This document shows positions 31,427-39,210 of a stretch of 64,000 bases of DNA, piece after piece (positions within the stretch are counted from its first letter, which is position 1; the number at the start of each line of letters is the position of its first letter). The stretch covers positions 1,114,501 to 1,178,500 of the forward strand of contig NZ_CP064795.1 of assembly GCF_015644725.1 (NCBI RefSeq). The letters are read 5' to 3'. Origin of the DNA: Salinimonas marina (GTDB taxonomy: Bacteria; Pseudomonadota; Gammaproteobacteria; Enterobacterales; Alteromonadaceae). The position numbers and the translations under genes are program-made. The notes beneath the pieces were generated by a model. That model had not been told where the DNA came from and ran no database searches. It worked only from the letters and a program-made list of their open reading frames with translations.

Positions 31427-31532
31427 AATTATTCCTTAAATTATATAACTTACCGTAAAAAGCAAAAATACGCAGGTTACAATACCAAATGAAGCGCGAG
31501 GAGTCTCCGTGATTTTGTCCCTGCGAGTGTAT

Positions 31533-31547
31533 GCGCTTGTTATGGGT
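31533..31547 (-). repeat. attC-like motif after 109-aa cargo gene
   Basis: On the minus strand ACCCATAACAAGCGC follows the stop codon of the upstream cargo gene at once, then CATACACTCGCAGGGAC. A complementary GCGCTT occurs about 50 nt further on. The pattern matches the 5' half of superintegron attC repeats. Confidence 0.5.
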
Positions 31548-31877
31548 CTATTTGATGTAGGCAACGACAACTTGTGCAATGCCGACTAGAACGAGCACTG
31601 CAGTGAGTATGTTAAGGGAAAATGCTACTCGTCCGGACGATTTCGAAGACTCTTCAAACGTATTTTCCAGGCTGCAAATTCGTTTGTTTAGTTCCTCCAT
31701 TGCTGTATTTACTTTTCGAATCGCGCTTGTCTGTTTTCCTAGAGCAACCTGAATGTCCTCTGTACTGCGGACAATTATTGCAGCTTTTTGCTGCTCATAA
31801 ACCTGTGAACCTGGCTGAGCTGTCCCAGCCATTTCTGTTAGAATTTCATCTTTTGTTTTATTTTGAACGTGACTCAT
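31548..31877 (-). CDS. Hypothetical tail-anchored protein (cargo gene)
   Basis: The 109-aa product (start ATG 31877, MSHVQNKTKDEIL) has a hydrophilic, probably coiled-coil region (about 40-80, AIRKVNTAMEELNKRICSLENTF) and one C-terminal membrane helix (NILTAVLVLVGIAQVVVAYI). I cannot assign a function. A CGTTATGC motif precedes its start and an attC-like motif follows its stop, so it has the shape of a gene cassette. Confidence 0.55.
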   Translation of the reverse strand: MSHVQNKTKDEILTEMAGTAQPGSQVYEQQKAAIIVRSTEDIQVALGKQTSAIRKVNTAMEELNKRICSLENTFEESSKSSGRVAFSLNILTAVLVLVGIAQVVVAYIK

Positions 31878-31946
31878 TTTGTCAGACTTCCTTGTAAGCA
31901 TAACGACCCAAAATTGGGTAATTACCAGGTTTGTATATAAAGTTCT

Positions 31947-32369
31947 CTAGTCTTTGGGTTGAACTGGTATTTCATCATTTTTTTCTCTTATCAAATTTTT
32001 CATTTTCAATAAAGTACGTTCAGAATTTTCCATTGATATTGATTTAAAATCATTTAAATCAATACCTTCTTTAACAAAGGCGTGCTTTTCTTGCCGAGTT
32101 AATTTTACTGGAGATTTAGCATCCAAAACTCTAATCGCCCATAAACGCATTGCCTCTTTATCAGTAGTAGCCTGGAGTGTGCGTAAGGTACCTGATGTAT
32201 TAGTGTCTTTGCTCAAGATGCTAACGGCAATCTTCACATATTCCGTGTCCACTTTTGTATTCTCAATCGAAGTTGACACTAGCCAACTCGAGATTATTAA
32301 TGCTATCGGTAAACCGAAACCAGCTAACCATTGGATTATATTTTCATTATTTGCTAGAAATTTTTTCAA
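31947..32369 (-). CDS. Hypothetical membrane-anchored protein (cargo gene)
   Basis: The product of about 140 aa has one N-terminal membrane helix (WLAGFGLPIALIISSWLV) and a soluble helical C-terminal part. I use the TTG at 32369, with AAGGA 10 nt upstream, because the in-frame extension to 32543 is poor in protein-like features and contains attC-like sequence. It is low in GC. No family is recognised. CGTTATACG just before its ribosome site is the mirror of CGTATAACG after the previous gene. Confidence 0.5.
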   Translation of the reverse strand: MKKFLANNENIIQWLAGFGLPIALIISSWLVSTSIENTKVDTEYVKIAVSILSKDTNTSGTLRTLQATTDKEAMRLWAIRVLDAKSPVKLTRQEKHAFVKEGIDLNDFKSISMENSERTLLKMKNLIREKNDEIPVQPKD

Positions 32370-32386
32370 GACTGGAAAATCCTTTT

Positions 32387-32601
32387 CGTATAACGCTCGC
32401 ACAATAAGTAATGCCTGAAGGCCGTAATTGTTACCTTGAAGCACAACGTTTGCTCTTCGCTCACCGAAGTCTGCTAGGTGAGGGGCACACTTAAAAAACG
32501 GCCCAGTGGACCCCAATTGGTGCAGTTTGAAAATTTGGCTCAAATGAGGGTAATCAGACCCTCGTTAAGTACCTTTTCCCTTATCAGCCACTCGTTATAC
32601 G
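32387..32601 (-). repeat. attC-like inverted repeat between two cargo genes
   Basis: CGTATAACG at 32387-32395 and CGTTATACG at 32593-32601 are a perfect 9-nt inverted repeat flanking the spacer. The right arm (minus strand CGTATAACGAGTGG) follows the stop of the small upstream gene; the left arm precedes the ribosome site of the next gene. At about 215 nt the spacer is longer than usual attC sites. Confidence 0.45.
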
Positions 32602-32775
32602 TCAATTGCGGTCAATCACTTTTATTTTTTCGTTATCCTCATACCACACCATCATAATATGGCCATTATAATACAAAGGGATACCAAAGCCGGTTTCATC
32701 AGCTACAGCTTGCCCAATAACTTCACAAACCACTTCCTTTCCATCAACTTCACTAAGCACTTTCCATCCAATCAT
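32602..32775 (-). CDS. Small hypothetical protein (cargo gene)
   Basis: The 57-aa product starts at ATG 32775 (MIGWKVLSEVDGKEVVCEVIG) with a good AAAGGA ribosome site. It is probably an all-beta, soluble protein and I cannot name it. An attC-like motif begins right after its TGA. The short length and good ribosome site make it likely real although unrecognised. Confidence 0.5.
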   Translation of the reverse strand: MIGWKVLSEVDGKEVVCEVIGQAVADETGFGIPLYYNGHIMMVWYEDNEKIKVIDRN

Positions 32776-32900
32776 TTTTATTCCTTTATAGCGAATTAAA
32801 CAAGCATCCCTATAGGGGACCATACGAACGCGTATGGGGATCTAATATCGTCCAAATGTGGCGCAGCTTAAGCGGGCTTGATGCCCTTTATAAAGATAGG

Positions 32901-33479
32901 TTACAAAAGGTAATTCAGCAGGGCCAAGAAAAAAGTAGCAAAAGGAAACGCTTTCAACCAGAACGTAGAAAATTTCTCGCTAGAGTTAGTTAAACTGGAA
33001 TGCACGTCATTGGCTTCCTGTAAAGCGGCCAATGTTTGATTGAAGTTTTTATGTATTACATTTGCTTGGTGATCTGCAAGTTTGTGCATCATAGGTTCTA
33101 CTTTAGTGACCTTTTTATCAGAGAGGAGCTCATAACAACTAGCAACATCCTGGCGCATTTCTTCTTGTATTTCTTTAATGGTTTCAATAATAGTTTTATT
33201 ATTTTTATTCAAGAATGTAGCTTTATCGCGATTCCAAGAGAATTGAAAATTTACCAACATATAAACGGCTATTATGAGCAGCAAAGTGGTTGCGTCCAAA
33301 AAACTAGCGGATTCAAACCTGAACCATGTAACCTTTTCCAGCTTGATAGCGCCCAACTCCATTACAATTACAGCAAAACTTAATCCAATAGTCTTGGCTC
33401 TATATTTGGTGGTTTCTTCGCTTATCCAGTTTTCTAATACGGGCGGCTCTTTTATCCAGGTGTGTAGCCACTTAAACAT
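32901..33479 (-). CDS. Hypothetical membrane protein (cargo gene)
   Basis: The product of about 192 aa has two membrane segments near 30-50 and 65-85, a long helical soluble part (about 100-165) and a C-terminal membrane segment (AFPFATFFLALLNYLL). The layout resembles small membrane-bound sensors or superinfection exclusion proteins, but I recognise no family. An AAAAAGGA ribosome site precedes ATG 33479. It is the first of the leftward cargo genes, downstream of the early operon's terminator. Confidence 0.55.
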   Translation of the reverse strand: MFKWLHTWIKEPPVLENWISEETTKYRAKTIGLSFAVIVMELGAIKLEKVTWFRFESASFLDATTLLLIIAVYMLVNFQFSWNRDKATFLNKNNKTIIETIKEIQEEMRQDVASCYELLSDKKVTKVEPMMHKLADHQANVIHKNFNQTLAALQEANDVHSSLTNSSEKFSTFWLKAFPFATFFLALLNYLL

Positions 33480-33514
33480 CACAAAATCCTTTTTCTCATT
33501 TTCCCCAGTCTAAT

Positions 33515-33540
33515 AAAAAAAGGCGGGGAATGCCCGCCTT
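33515..33540 (-). terminator. Terminator ending the leftward recombination operon
   Basis: GGCGGG and CCCGCC form a 6-bp stem with a 5-nt loop, followed on the minus strand by seven T. It lies just after the AlpA-like gene and separates the early operon from the cargo genes. Confidence 0.92.
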
Positions 33541-33544
33541 TCTC

Positions 33545-33766
33545 TTAACCTACCTGTTGCACCTGGAAGTTCTGTTGTTCCCAGGCTATAACGTCCGCCT
33601 TGCTATACAGGGCCATTTTGCCGGTGAAGCAGGGCAGGGGAAACCCCTTTGTTTCGCGCCAGTATAATAGGGTGCGCTTGCTCAAATTACCGTATCGTTC
33701 ACACAGTTGTTTACTGCTTATGTAACCACCGGGTTGGAAATCAATAACGTTTGTTTCAGCTTGCAT
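33545..33766 (-). CDS. AlpA/MerR-like DNA-binding protein, putative excisionase
   Basis: The 73-aa product has a winged helix-turn-helix of the AlpA/excisionase type: ISSKQLCERYGNLSKRTLLYWRE, then KMALYSKADVIAWE. Small proteins of this kind act as recombination directionality factors or activators next to tyrosine integrases. It overlaps the end of the Dam gene and ends the leftward operon before a terminator. Confidence 0.75.
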   Translation of the reverse strand: MQAETNVIDFQPGGYISSKQLCERYGNLSKRTLLYWRETKGFPLPCFTGKMALYSKADVIAWEQQNFQVQQVG

Positions 33767-34373
33767 TTGGGATCCCCTGTAATAGCTCTAATTGTTTTCG
33801 TTCTTCGTTAATCCTGGTCGTTTCTTCGTATAGCCAGGTAATGGGCACATATTTGGTTGTCATATTGCCCAATGTGCCTGGGCCGTAAATGATGTAACAG
33901 GATCCTTTGTTCTGATTGCCAGCTGGCTTTCCGGTGTCTTCACGTAAAAACTGGATCCGACCTGATATATTTCTTTTACCATCCCGATTCACACCGGTTA
34001 CAACTCTGATTTCTGATGCCCTGGTGGGCCACCACCCTGAATCTGGCGTGTGTGGTACCAGCAGAACCGTTACCAGTGCATTGGCTTTGGCTTCGTATTC
34101 AGCCTTGACCAGCCAGGGTCCGATATCATCATAGGGCGGATTACACCAGGCAGCGCGACCAGCAAACGGTAAACAACGGCTGGCCCAATTCACTGTTAGC
34201 GCGTTTTCTTCCTGGGTGATAAACGCTGGTACCTTTGCATTTTTCACAGACGCTGCAACATCAACCCCGAAATCAAACTCACCATCTAAAGGCACAAACG
34301 CATAATCTGGGGTGCGCCATAAGTTGCGGATCCCGTCCGGCGTGTTGGTCTTAAAGGGTGATACCGTTTTCAT
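33756..34373 (-). CDS. Phage DNA N6-adenine methyltransferase
   Basis: The 205-aa product matches the phage Dam family (smaller than host Dam). The catalytic motif NPPY is at residues 78-81 (WCNPPYDDIGPWLVKA), and the N-terminal RTPDYAFVPLDGEFDFGVDVAA is the usual first block. It would methylate phage DNA, perhaps against host restriction. It overlaps the genes on either side, in one leftward operon with recT and the RecE-like gene. Confidence 0.9.
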   Translation of the reverse strand: MKTVSPFKTNTPDGIRNLWRTPDYAFVPLDGEFDFGVDVAASVKNAKVPAFITQEENALTVNWASRCLPFAGRAAWCNPPYDDIGPWLVKAEYEAKANALVTVLLVPHTPDSGWWPTRASEIRVVTGVNRDGKRNISGRIQFLREDTGKPAGNQNKGSCYIIYGPGTLGNMTTKYVPITWLYEETTRINEERKQLELLQGIPNAS

Positions 34374-34663
34374 AGGGCGCCACCGTGGCGCAAATTACGT
34401 TCAACCTTTGTCAGTGTATTAACTGCCATGTTTGGGGTGGCGGTAGCCAGCAGGTAAACCAGCTTTTGTAATTCCGGGTAATACCCCACCCGGAACGACA
34501 GCCTTTTTGCACACCGGCGCACAGCCTGGGCAGCATCGCGCCTTTCAACTTGAGCCAAACGCATGGCCAGCAGTAACACCACAATATCATTTAGTCCGCG
34601 TTGTCTAGCGTCCATACCTTTTACCTTGTAGAGCGGGGCACCAGGCCCCGCAAAGCCTATCAT
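34370..34663 (-). CDS. Hypothetical phage protein
   Basis: The 97-aa product is mostly helical and rich in Arg and Leu, with no recognised domain. Its ATG overlaps the recT stop (ATGA) and its stop overlaps the Dam start, so translational coupling supports it as a real gene of the recombination operon. Confidence 0.65.
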   Translation of the reverse strand: MIGFAGPGAPLYKVKGMDARQRGLNDIVVLLLAMRLAQVERRDAAQAVRRCAKRLSFRVGYYPELQKLVYLLATATPNMAVNTLTKVERNLRHGGAL

Positions 34664-35616
34664 TCGTTAGTGTCTGCAGCTGCAGCGGTTAACGCTTTTT
34701 TACGCCGCTTGTAGGCGTCCAACAGATGCGAACGTTCAAAGTCTGACACCGCCCCGGTTTCAATTGCGCCGGTGACTTCACCCGTTACTTTTTCCAATTC
34801 CATCAGGCTTTCGGTTCCTTCAATGGCACTGAGAAAATCCACCGCCAGCCCTGATAATTCTTCGCTGGCCACTTCTTCGGTGTACTTTTCCACCACCGCT
34901 TTTGCCGCCGCCTTTTTGGTAGCTTTGGACGGGGCCGGGTTGATATCTTTGATACCGGCCGGCTCCAATTCGTCTGCAGTGTAAACGCCCAGGATTGCTT
35001 CGGGGCAGTACAGACGGGCAAAACGTTTACTGGCCAGGTATGCCAGCTGTTGTTTCGGATCCGCCGCCCACAGGGTTGAATTACGCACCTGGGCCTGAGT
35101 CAGTAACAGGGTTAATTCCCGCGGCTCACTTTCACCACGTAGCGTGGCTGATATGGTGATACCCAGCCCGTCTTCGTCTTTATCAGACCATGCCGGCACC
35201 TTGTAAGGCTTGCCGCTTTGGTTGGTCTTGGTAGTGAACTTGCCCAGGATCTTTTCCCATGCCCCGAACCAGTCATAATGAAATGACCCGGTAATGCGGC
35301 CAGAGGTCTGAAGTACCGCTGTTACCAGCTGGGCTTCGTAACCCAACACGCCATTAATCAAACAGGTTTTTTGGCCTACCACGAAAGGATCCAGGCCCCA
35401 CCGCAAAGCTTGCATGGTGATAGCGAAGCAATCCGCCTTATTGCCGCGTAGATGGTTTGGTACCGTGGATACACCACTGGCCATGTAATCGGCGTACTTT
35501 TCTACCATGCTCATATACTGGGCATTCATCATCATGTTAGCCATTGGATTGGCCAGCGATAAATCACCGCCCATTGGGCTGGCTTGGTCATTTGATTGTG
35601 CGATTGAAAGGTTCAT
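34660..35616 (-). CDS. recT: RecT-family single-strand annealing protein
   Basis: RecT anneals complementary single strands in phage recombination, paired with a 5'-3' exonuclease. The 318-aa product shows the family core VPNHLRGNKADCFAITMQAL, RWGLDPFVVGQKTC and GYEAQLVTAV (residues about 50-100), followed by an LAYLASKRFARLYCPEAILGVYT block. The C-terminal 60 residues are Ala/Lys/Glu-rich and variable. It starts right at the end of the nuclease gene (1-nt overlap). Confidence 0.93.
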   Translation of the reverse strand: MNLSIAQSNDQASPMGGDLSLANPMANMMMNAQYMSMVEKYADYMASGVSTVPNHLRGNKADCFAITMQALRWGLDPFVVGQKTCLINGVLGYEAQLVTAVLQTSGRITGSFHYDWFGAWEKILGKFTTKTNQSGKPYKVPAWSDKDEDGLGITISATLRGESEPRELTLLLTQAQVRNSTLWAADPKQQLAYLASKRFARLYCPEAILGVYTADELEPAGIKDINPAPSKATKKAAAKAVVEKYTEEVASEELSGLAVDFLSAIEGTESLMELEKVTGEVTGAIETGAVSDFERSHLLDAYKRRKKALTAAAADTNE

Positions 35617-36494
35617 TATGCGGCTTGCTCCATATCGGTTAATTCTTTTAATTCCCAGGGTTTCAGTGACAGTACAACTGGCTGATCCGAATACCCGGTA
35701 AAGTGGTTAAATGTCATTGCGTCCGCTAAATCGTGCAGCGCTTTACGGTATTTCAAATGCCCCAGGCGGCGGCTTTCATCATCAAAAACAATTGGCGCGG
35801 TACACACGTATGGTTTCTCTTTTTCAACCGCCAGGAAGGCGAATTCTTCGGCCCCTGTAACGTCCAGATAAAGCGCATCTTGCATGTGGTACATCAGCCG
35901 CTTGGCAACCCGTCCAAATTCTTCGGGGCTCGCAGACGCAGCAGATTTAACATCAACCACCCGATTACCCACGCGCATATCGGGGCGGCATTTCACGATA
36001 AGGCCCGTTTCAATATCACGCTTGAAATAGGACACTTCGGCTTTGCCCCCGGCCAGCAACTTGGCACCGAACGGGTGACGCTCGACTGAATCACGCATAC
36101 CAAAGCAGTGGTCCCAATCATCCTGGGTGATGATGGTTTTCTGGCTATTCTCAGCCACGAACGCATCCCAGGCTTTGCCCCGGCGTAGTTTTATATCAGC
36201 CGGTTGTACAACGAATTCACTTTCAAATTTGTGGGGCTCCAAAATCAAACCATGGGCCGCCTTACCAATATCAAACGCCTTTGATTCTTTTCGCTCCATT
36301 TCGCCGGTCAGGTATAGCGCCTGGTATTTGCGTGGGCATTCGATAAAGACTTTAAGCTTTGACGTACTAACCCCAGTACAGCAGTGGTAAACGTCCGAAT
36401 GAAGGTTTTCTTTAATCAGGGTTTCACCAGGGGCGAGGGTGGCCAGTTTCTTATTTAGCCGGGTAATCTGACCTTTTATAATTGATGCTTTCAT
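35616..36494 (-). CDS. RecE-like exonuclease (PD-(D/E)XK, ExoVIII type)
   Basis: The 292-aa product corresponds to the C-terminal nuclease domain of RecE. Core residues are visible as GKAAHGL (about 78), RPDM (about 170), VDVKSAASAS (about 180, the D-x-K of the motif) and YHMQDALYLD (about 205). It would resect double-stranded ends to feed RecT. The adjacent recT start supports a RecE/RecT pair. The length fits stand-alone phage forms. Confidence 0.9.
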   Translation of the reverse strand: MKASIIKGQITRLNKKLATLAPGETLIKENLHSDVYHCCTGVSTSKLKVFIECPRKYQALYLTGEMERKESKAFDIGKAAHGLILEPHKFESEFVVQPADIKLRRGKAWDAFVAENSQKTIITQDDWDHCFGMRDSVERHPFGAKLLAGGKAEVSYFKRDIETGLIVKCRPDMRVGNRVVDVKSAASASPEEFGRVAKRLMYHMQDALYLDVTGAEEFAFLAVEKEKPYVCTAPIVFDDESRRLGHLKYRKALHDLADAMTFNHFTGYSDQPVVLSLKPWELKELTDMEQAA

Positions 36495-36504
36495 GGCTGG
36501 ACCC

Positions 36505-36843
36505 TTACTTAACTAATGACAAATTGGTGGCATAGGATTTGGTGCTGGTTTCTGGCTTATCGTCCATCAGGATCCGGTATTGACCTGGGCGGCCAACTAC
36601 CAACCAGAAGAACCCCGCATATAAGGATGATATTTCTGTGTAGTTGTCTTTCAGCCAGTCAGAGGGACCGAATACATTTAACTGGTGGTTCAATGCTGTC
36701 ATAGCTTGCAGTAACCGGGACTTAGACCGTTCGCTGGGCATCGTCTGATACATCAACACCGCGAAGCGCACCTTTAGCATTAACTGTTGTTCGATAAGCT
36801 TATTTGAAACGCCTAATTTTGTTGTGTTTACTATCTCAAACAT
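36505..36843 (-). CDS. Hypothetical phage protein
   Basis: The product is about 112 aa from ATG 36843 (MFEIVNTTKLGVSNKL), with AGGGAA upstream. It has no recognised motif: a mixed helical middle and a C-terminal segment rich in aromatic residues. It is the first gene of the leftward early operon, about 190 nt downstream of a promoter with an embedded palindromic operator (37033-37061). Confidence 0.6.
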   Translation of the reverse strand: MFEIVNTTKLGVSNKLIEQQLMLKVRFAVLMYQTMPSERSKSRLLQAMTALNHQLNVFGPSDWLKDNYTEISSLYAGFFWLVVGRPGQYRILMDDKPETSTKSYATNLSLVK

Positions 36844-36892
36844 GGTAAATTTCCCTGTTGGTTTTGGGCGTTGGTTGCGCCCTACATTCAAG

Positions 36893-36919
36893 AACCCGCC
36901 ACGCCAGGCGGGTTTTTTT
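36893..36919 (+). terminator. Plus-strand terminator in the early operon leader
   Basis: AACCCGCC and GGCGGGTT pair around a 6-nt loop and are followed by seven T on the plus strand, while the minus strand shows no good T run. It therefore ends a rightward transcript, opposite to the neighbouring genes, for which no gene is seen. Confidence 0.7.
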
Positions 36920-37032
36920 GTGCCTGTTGTTTGGTACAACCTGGTAACAACAGAACACGGCTAGCCGGTTTACGCTTTCTTACACCTTTGCTTGTTCGCC
37001 TTTGGCGCAGGTTTGCGTTTGACTGCGCATTA

Positions 37033-37061
37033 AATGTATTCGTTAAACGAACGATTGGCAA
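37033..37061 (-). promoter_or_regulatory. Leftward early promoter with palindromic operator in spacer
   Basis: On the minus strand, -35 TTGCCA and -10 TACATT are separated by 17 nt. The spacer holds GTTCGTTTAACGAA (plus strand TTCGTTAAACGAAC, 37039-37052), a near-perfect palindrome. A bound repressor would block the promoter. A 12-of-14 match to it occurs at 50341. This may be the phage's PL-like promoter. Confidence 0.6.
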
Positions 37062-37238
37062 GTAAAAAGTTTTGTTTGAAGTGAAGTGGCTTTGCAAAAC
37101 GAACTTGGTGTGTTCATTTCACGAATATAACGTTTTCTTCTAATCGGGTACTAAATGTGGGGATGGGATACTAATAGTTCCCAGGCAGATCAAAAAGTGA
37201 CCATGTGTGCAGGTTTGGGCAAACGCCAGGGATAAAAA

Positions 37239-37257
37239 AAGCCCTTTCGGGCTTTTC
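37239..37257 (-). terminator. Terminator after the 80-aa gene
   Basis: GCCC TTTC GGGC with an A run before it on the plus strand gives, on the minus strand, a GC stem followed by seven T. It lies 20 nt beyond the stop of the gene ending at 37278. Confidence 0.85.
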
Positions 37258-37277
37258 ATTGGGTAGGGTGTGTATTG

Positions 37278-37520
37278 CTAGTCAACCATTTGAACGAGTC
37301 GTATGGTTGTGGAATCCCCGTACTCTTTGCATATCGTGGCGAGCTGGTCTATTAAAGTCCCGGCATCTGTTATATCTAAAACTGTCATGCTTCTGAATAC
37401 TTGGCCGGACGTTCCGCCAACGCTATTATCATGCACTGCAACGAGCTTGATTGATGGGAATTGCATTCGCTGTTTTGTTCCTTGACTGCATTCTAAAACG
37501 GTCACAATCCGACCGCGCAA
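37278..37520 (-). CDS. Hypothetical phage protein
   Basis: The 80-aa product is a small soluble protein with alternating hydrophobic strands (IKLVAVHDNSVGG) and a C-terminal STTIRLVQMVD. There is no recognised family. A terminator just downstream and the position after the repressor make it likely a real gene expressed from the lysogenic side, perhaps an immunity-region accessory gene. Confidence 0.55.
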   Translation of the reverse strand: MRGRIVTVLECSQGTKQRMQFPSIKLVAVHDNSVGGTSGQVFRSMTVLDITDAGTLIDQLATICKEYGDSTTIRLVQMVD

Positions 37521-37642
37521 TGAGTATACAACGGAAGTTTTATAAACAGAACAAATTTAGATCAATAAATTGGCGGTACACGAACTAATTTAATGTTTCG
37601 TTAGTGGAACCAAATCACTTGTGGGTATGACTACCAAAAAGA

Positions 37643-37664
37643 AAGGGCCTATACAGGCCCATAT
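37643..37664 (-). terminator. Terminator overlapping the repressor stop codon
   Basis: On the minus strand GGGCCT and AGGCCC form a hairpin around the repressor's TAG stop, followed by TTTCTTTTT. It ends the repressor transcript. Confidence 0.8.
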
Positions 37665-38332
37665 CGGTAGTAAACTTTCCCGCAGATGGGGATCTTACTC
37701 TGATGCTCTTTTGAGATTGCTTGCTTGGTGTCCCGGTAGGCATCTATCACCGTCCAGGTTCCATCAACTTCAACGAATATCTGGTGGACCGCAAAGGTAC
37801 CAACCTGGGAAATACAATAGAATGCCCCTGATTCTGTTACCGCATTATCCGCCGTATCCACAATAACCCGGTCCCCAATATTCACATTGGGCGCGGACGC
37901 ACGGCTGTTGGTTTCAAACCAGGCCAGGTTCTTTGGTTTCGGGTGATTGGCCAGCATCCGGGCATCAATCAACAGTCCTTCGTTTGTATCCGTTTCACCA
38001 TCAGGTAACAGCAATGGGACTTGTACAAGTGGTGATGTGAATTCACTAGGGCTTTCAAAATCCCACACACCAGGAATCGCCGCCAACAGTTCTGCTTCAT
38101 CCGAGCTTACCGGGGATCCACGGCCATCCATAAGCCAATCCTGGGTACAGTTGAGAAGTTTACATAACTTATTAACGTAAGCCCCACGCGGTAAGGCTCG
38201 ACCCACAAACCAGGCATTAACCGTTGATTTTGCGGCGCCTGTCTTCCTTGCAATATCCGCCTGTGAGTATTCCAATTCAGCAGCCCGCTTTTCTATTCGC
38301 TTGGCCACTTGTACATTAAATTCCAATTCCAT
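37649..38332 (-). CDS. CI-like phage repressor with S24-type C-terminal domain
   Basis: The 227-aa product has an N-terminal helix-turn-helix (about 18-45, YSQADIARKTGAAKSTVNAWF) and a C-terminal LexA/CI-like domain (about 105-220, NIGDRVIVDTADNAV..., HQIFVEVDG...). The Ser at 146 (RASAP) aligns with the S24 nucleophile. The position of the catalytic Lys is His183 (FAVHQIF), and no Ala-Gly or Cys-Gly cleavage site is evident. It diverges from cro. It should maintain lysogeny and may not self-cleave. Confidence 0.88.
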   Translation of the reverse strand: MELEFNVQVAKRIEKRAAELEYSQADIARKTGAAKSTVNAWFVGRALPRGAYVNKLCKLLNCTQDWLMDGRGSPVSSDEAELLAAIPGVWDFESPSEFTSPLVQVPLLLPDGETDTNEGLLIDARMLANHPKPKNLAWFETNSRASAPNVNIGDRVIVDTADNAVTESGAFYCISQVGTFAVHQIFVEVDGTWTVIDAYRDTKQAISKEHQSKIPICGKVYYRYGPV

Positions 38333-38424
38333 TTTTACAATACCTAACCTTTATATACACCGTATAGAGAGCGGATATCGCCGCCCCAACTTGTTATATA
38401 TTTTGAAAAAACACTTCCGAAATA

Positions 38425-38481
38425 GATTTTCAAAAATCGATTTTCAAAATTCGATTTTCAAAATATTGATTTCCAAAACTG
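38425..38481. repeat. Four tandem GATTTTCAAAA repeats in the repressor-cro region
   Basis: Units of 14-15 nt start at 38425, 38439, 38453 and 38468 (the last GATTTCCAAAA). They are evenly spaced by slightly more than one helical turn, in the 356-nt divergent region that holds no gene. They are likely operators for the repressor or Cro. Confidence 0.8.
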
Positions 38482-38610
38482 CTTTTCCGACTCCCTTATA
38501 TGCCCCATTGCCAGGCGAGTTATGCATCCTTGTCGCGCCTATCTAGTCTCAAAAAATTCAGGGCATTTCTGGCAACGCTAATCTACCACTTTATTACGAA
38601 TACGCATTAC

Positions 38611-38640
38611 TTGTTGACGGGTTTCCAAAACGAATATAAA
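38611..38640 (+). promoter_or_regulatory. Probable rightward early promoter (PR-like)
   Basis: TTGTTG (38611-38616), an 18-nt spacer and TATAAA (38635-38640) lie about 50 nt before cro. TTTCCAAAACG and TTTCAAAAAC within and after it resemble the tandem repeats upstream, suggesting repressor contact. Confidence 0.55.
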
Positions 38641-38688
38641 GTTTCAAAAACAAAACCGAACGCTATCAAAACGAACGGAGGCAGACGC

Positions 38689-38898
38689 ATGACAAAGACC
38701 CAGGCAATAACCTTTTTTCGATCTCAAAAAGCACTTGGCGAAGCTATCGGAAAAGCAAAATCAACGGTTTCTAACTATTCGGAGATCTTGCCCCGTGGTG
38801 TGCAGTTTGAAATCCAGGTTAAAACCCAGGGCCAGTTAATGGCTGACCCCGAATTTTACCAACAACCAAACTTTCAAAACCAACACTTAGGATCTTAA
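38689..38898 (+). CDS. cro: Cro-like regulator
   Basis: The 69-aa product (MTKTQAITFFRSQKALGEAI) shows the pattern of phage Cro/YdaS-type proteins: QAI..F.SQ..L..AIG.AKSTVSNYSE for the helix-turn-helix, then LPRGVQFEIQVKTQGQL. I start at ATG 38689 because GGAGG lies 7 nt upstream; longer forms would overlap the promoter. It is divergent from the repressor and first in the rightward early operon. Confidence 0.85.
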   Translation: MTKTQAITFFRSQKALGEAIGKAKSTVSNYSEILPRGVQFEIQVKTQGQLMADPEFYQQPNFQNQHLGS

Positions 38899-38901
38899 TC
38901 A

Positions 38902-39210
38902 ATGTCGAACAAAACCAACAGCAAAGGCGCAGCAATAAATATGGCGTTACTTTTGTCTGCAATTGTCGAAACCGGCAATACACCTACTGGCAACCTGATT
39001 GGCAAAGATGCCGCTTTCGTTTCTCGTTTAAAAACCGGAGAGAAAAGTTTAACCCTGGATGAATTCGCCCAGCTTATTGCCGGCGTAGGGTTAGAACTGG
39101 CCCCCATAGCTGAAACCTCTATCACGATAGAGAGAGAACTTTTTATATCTCTTAATTACCTGGCGCGTCTGGGCCTGGCATCCATGCAAACACCGATAGA
39201 GCTGCAGTAA
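38902..39210 (+). CDS. CII-like phage regulator
   Basis: The 102-aa product aligns by eye with phage CII-type proteins: INMALLLSAIVETGNTPTGNLIGKDAAFVSRLKTGEKSLTLDEFAQLIAGVGLEL. This is a helix-turn-helix that in lambda activates lysogeny promoters. It is located between cro and the replication gene, where CII belongs, and its stop overlaps the O-like start. Confidence 0.8.
   Translation: MSNKTNSKGAAINMALLLSAIVETGNTPTGNLIGKDAAFVSRLKTGEKSLTLDEFAQLIAGVGLELAPIAETSITIERELFISLNYLARLGLASMQTPIELQ

Noticed and set aside
30296..33482. Defence system in the prophage cargo
   Set aside because: Several membrane proteins of unknown type are suggestive, but there are no recognisable effector or sensor domains (nuclease, ATPase, TIR, cyclase), so I did not call one.
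33274..33513. Plus-strand frame opposite the cargo membrane gene
   Set aside because: It is antisense to a gene with a good ribosome site and clear membrane segments, and has no ribosome site itself.
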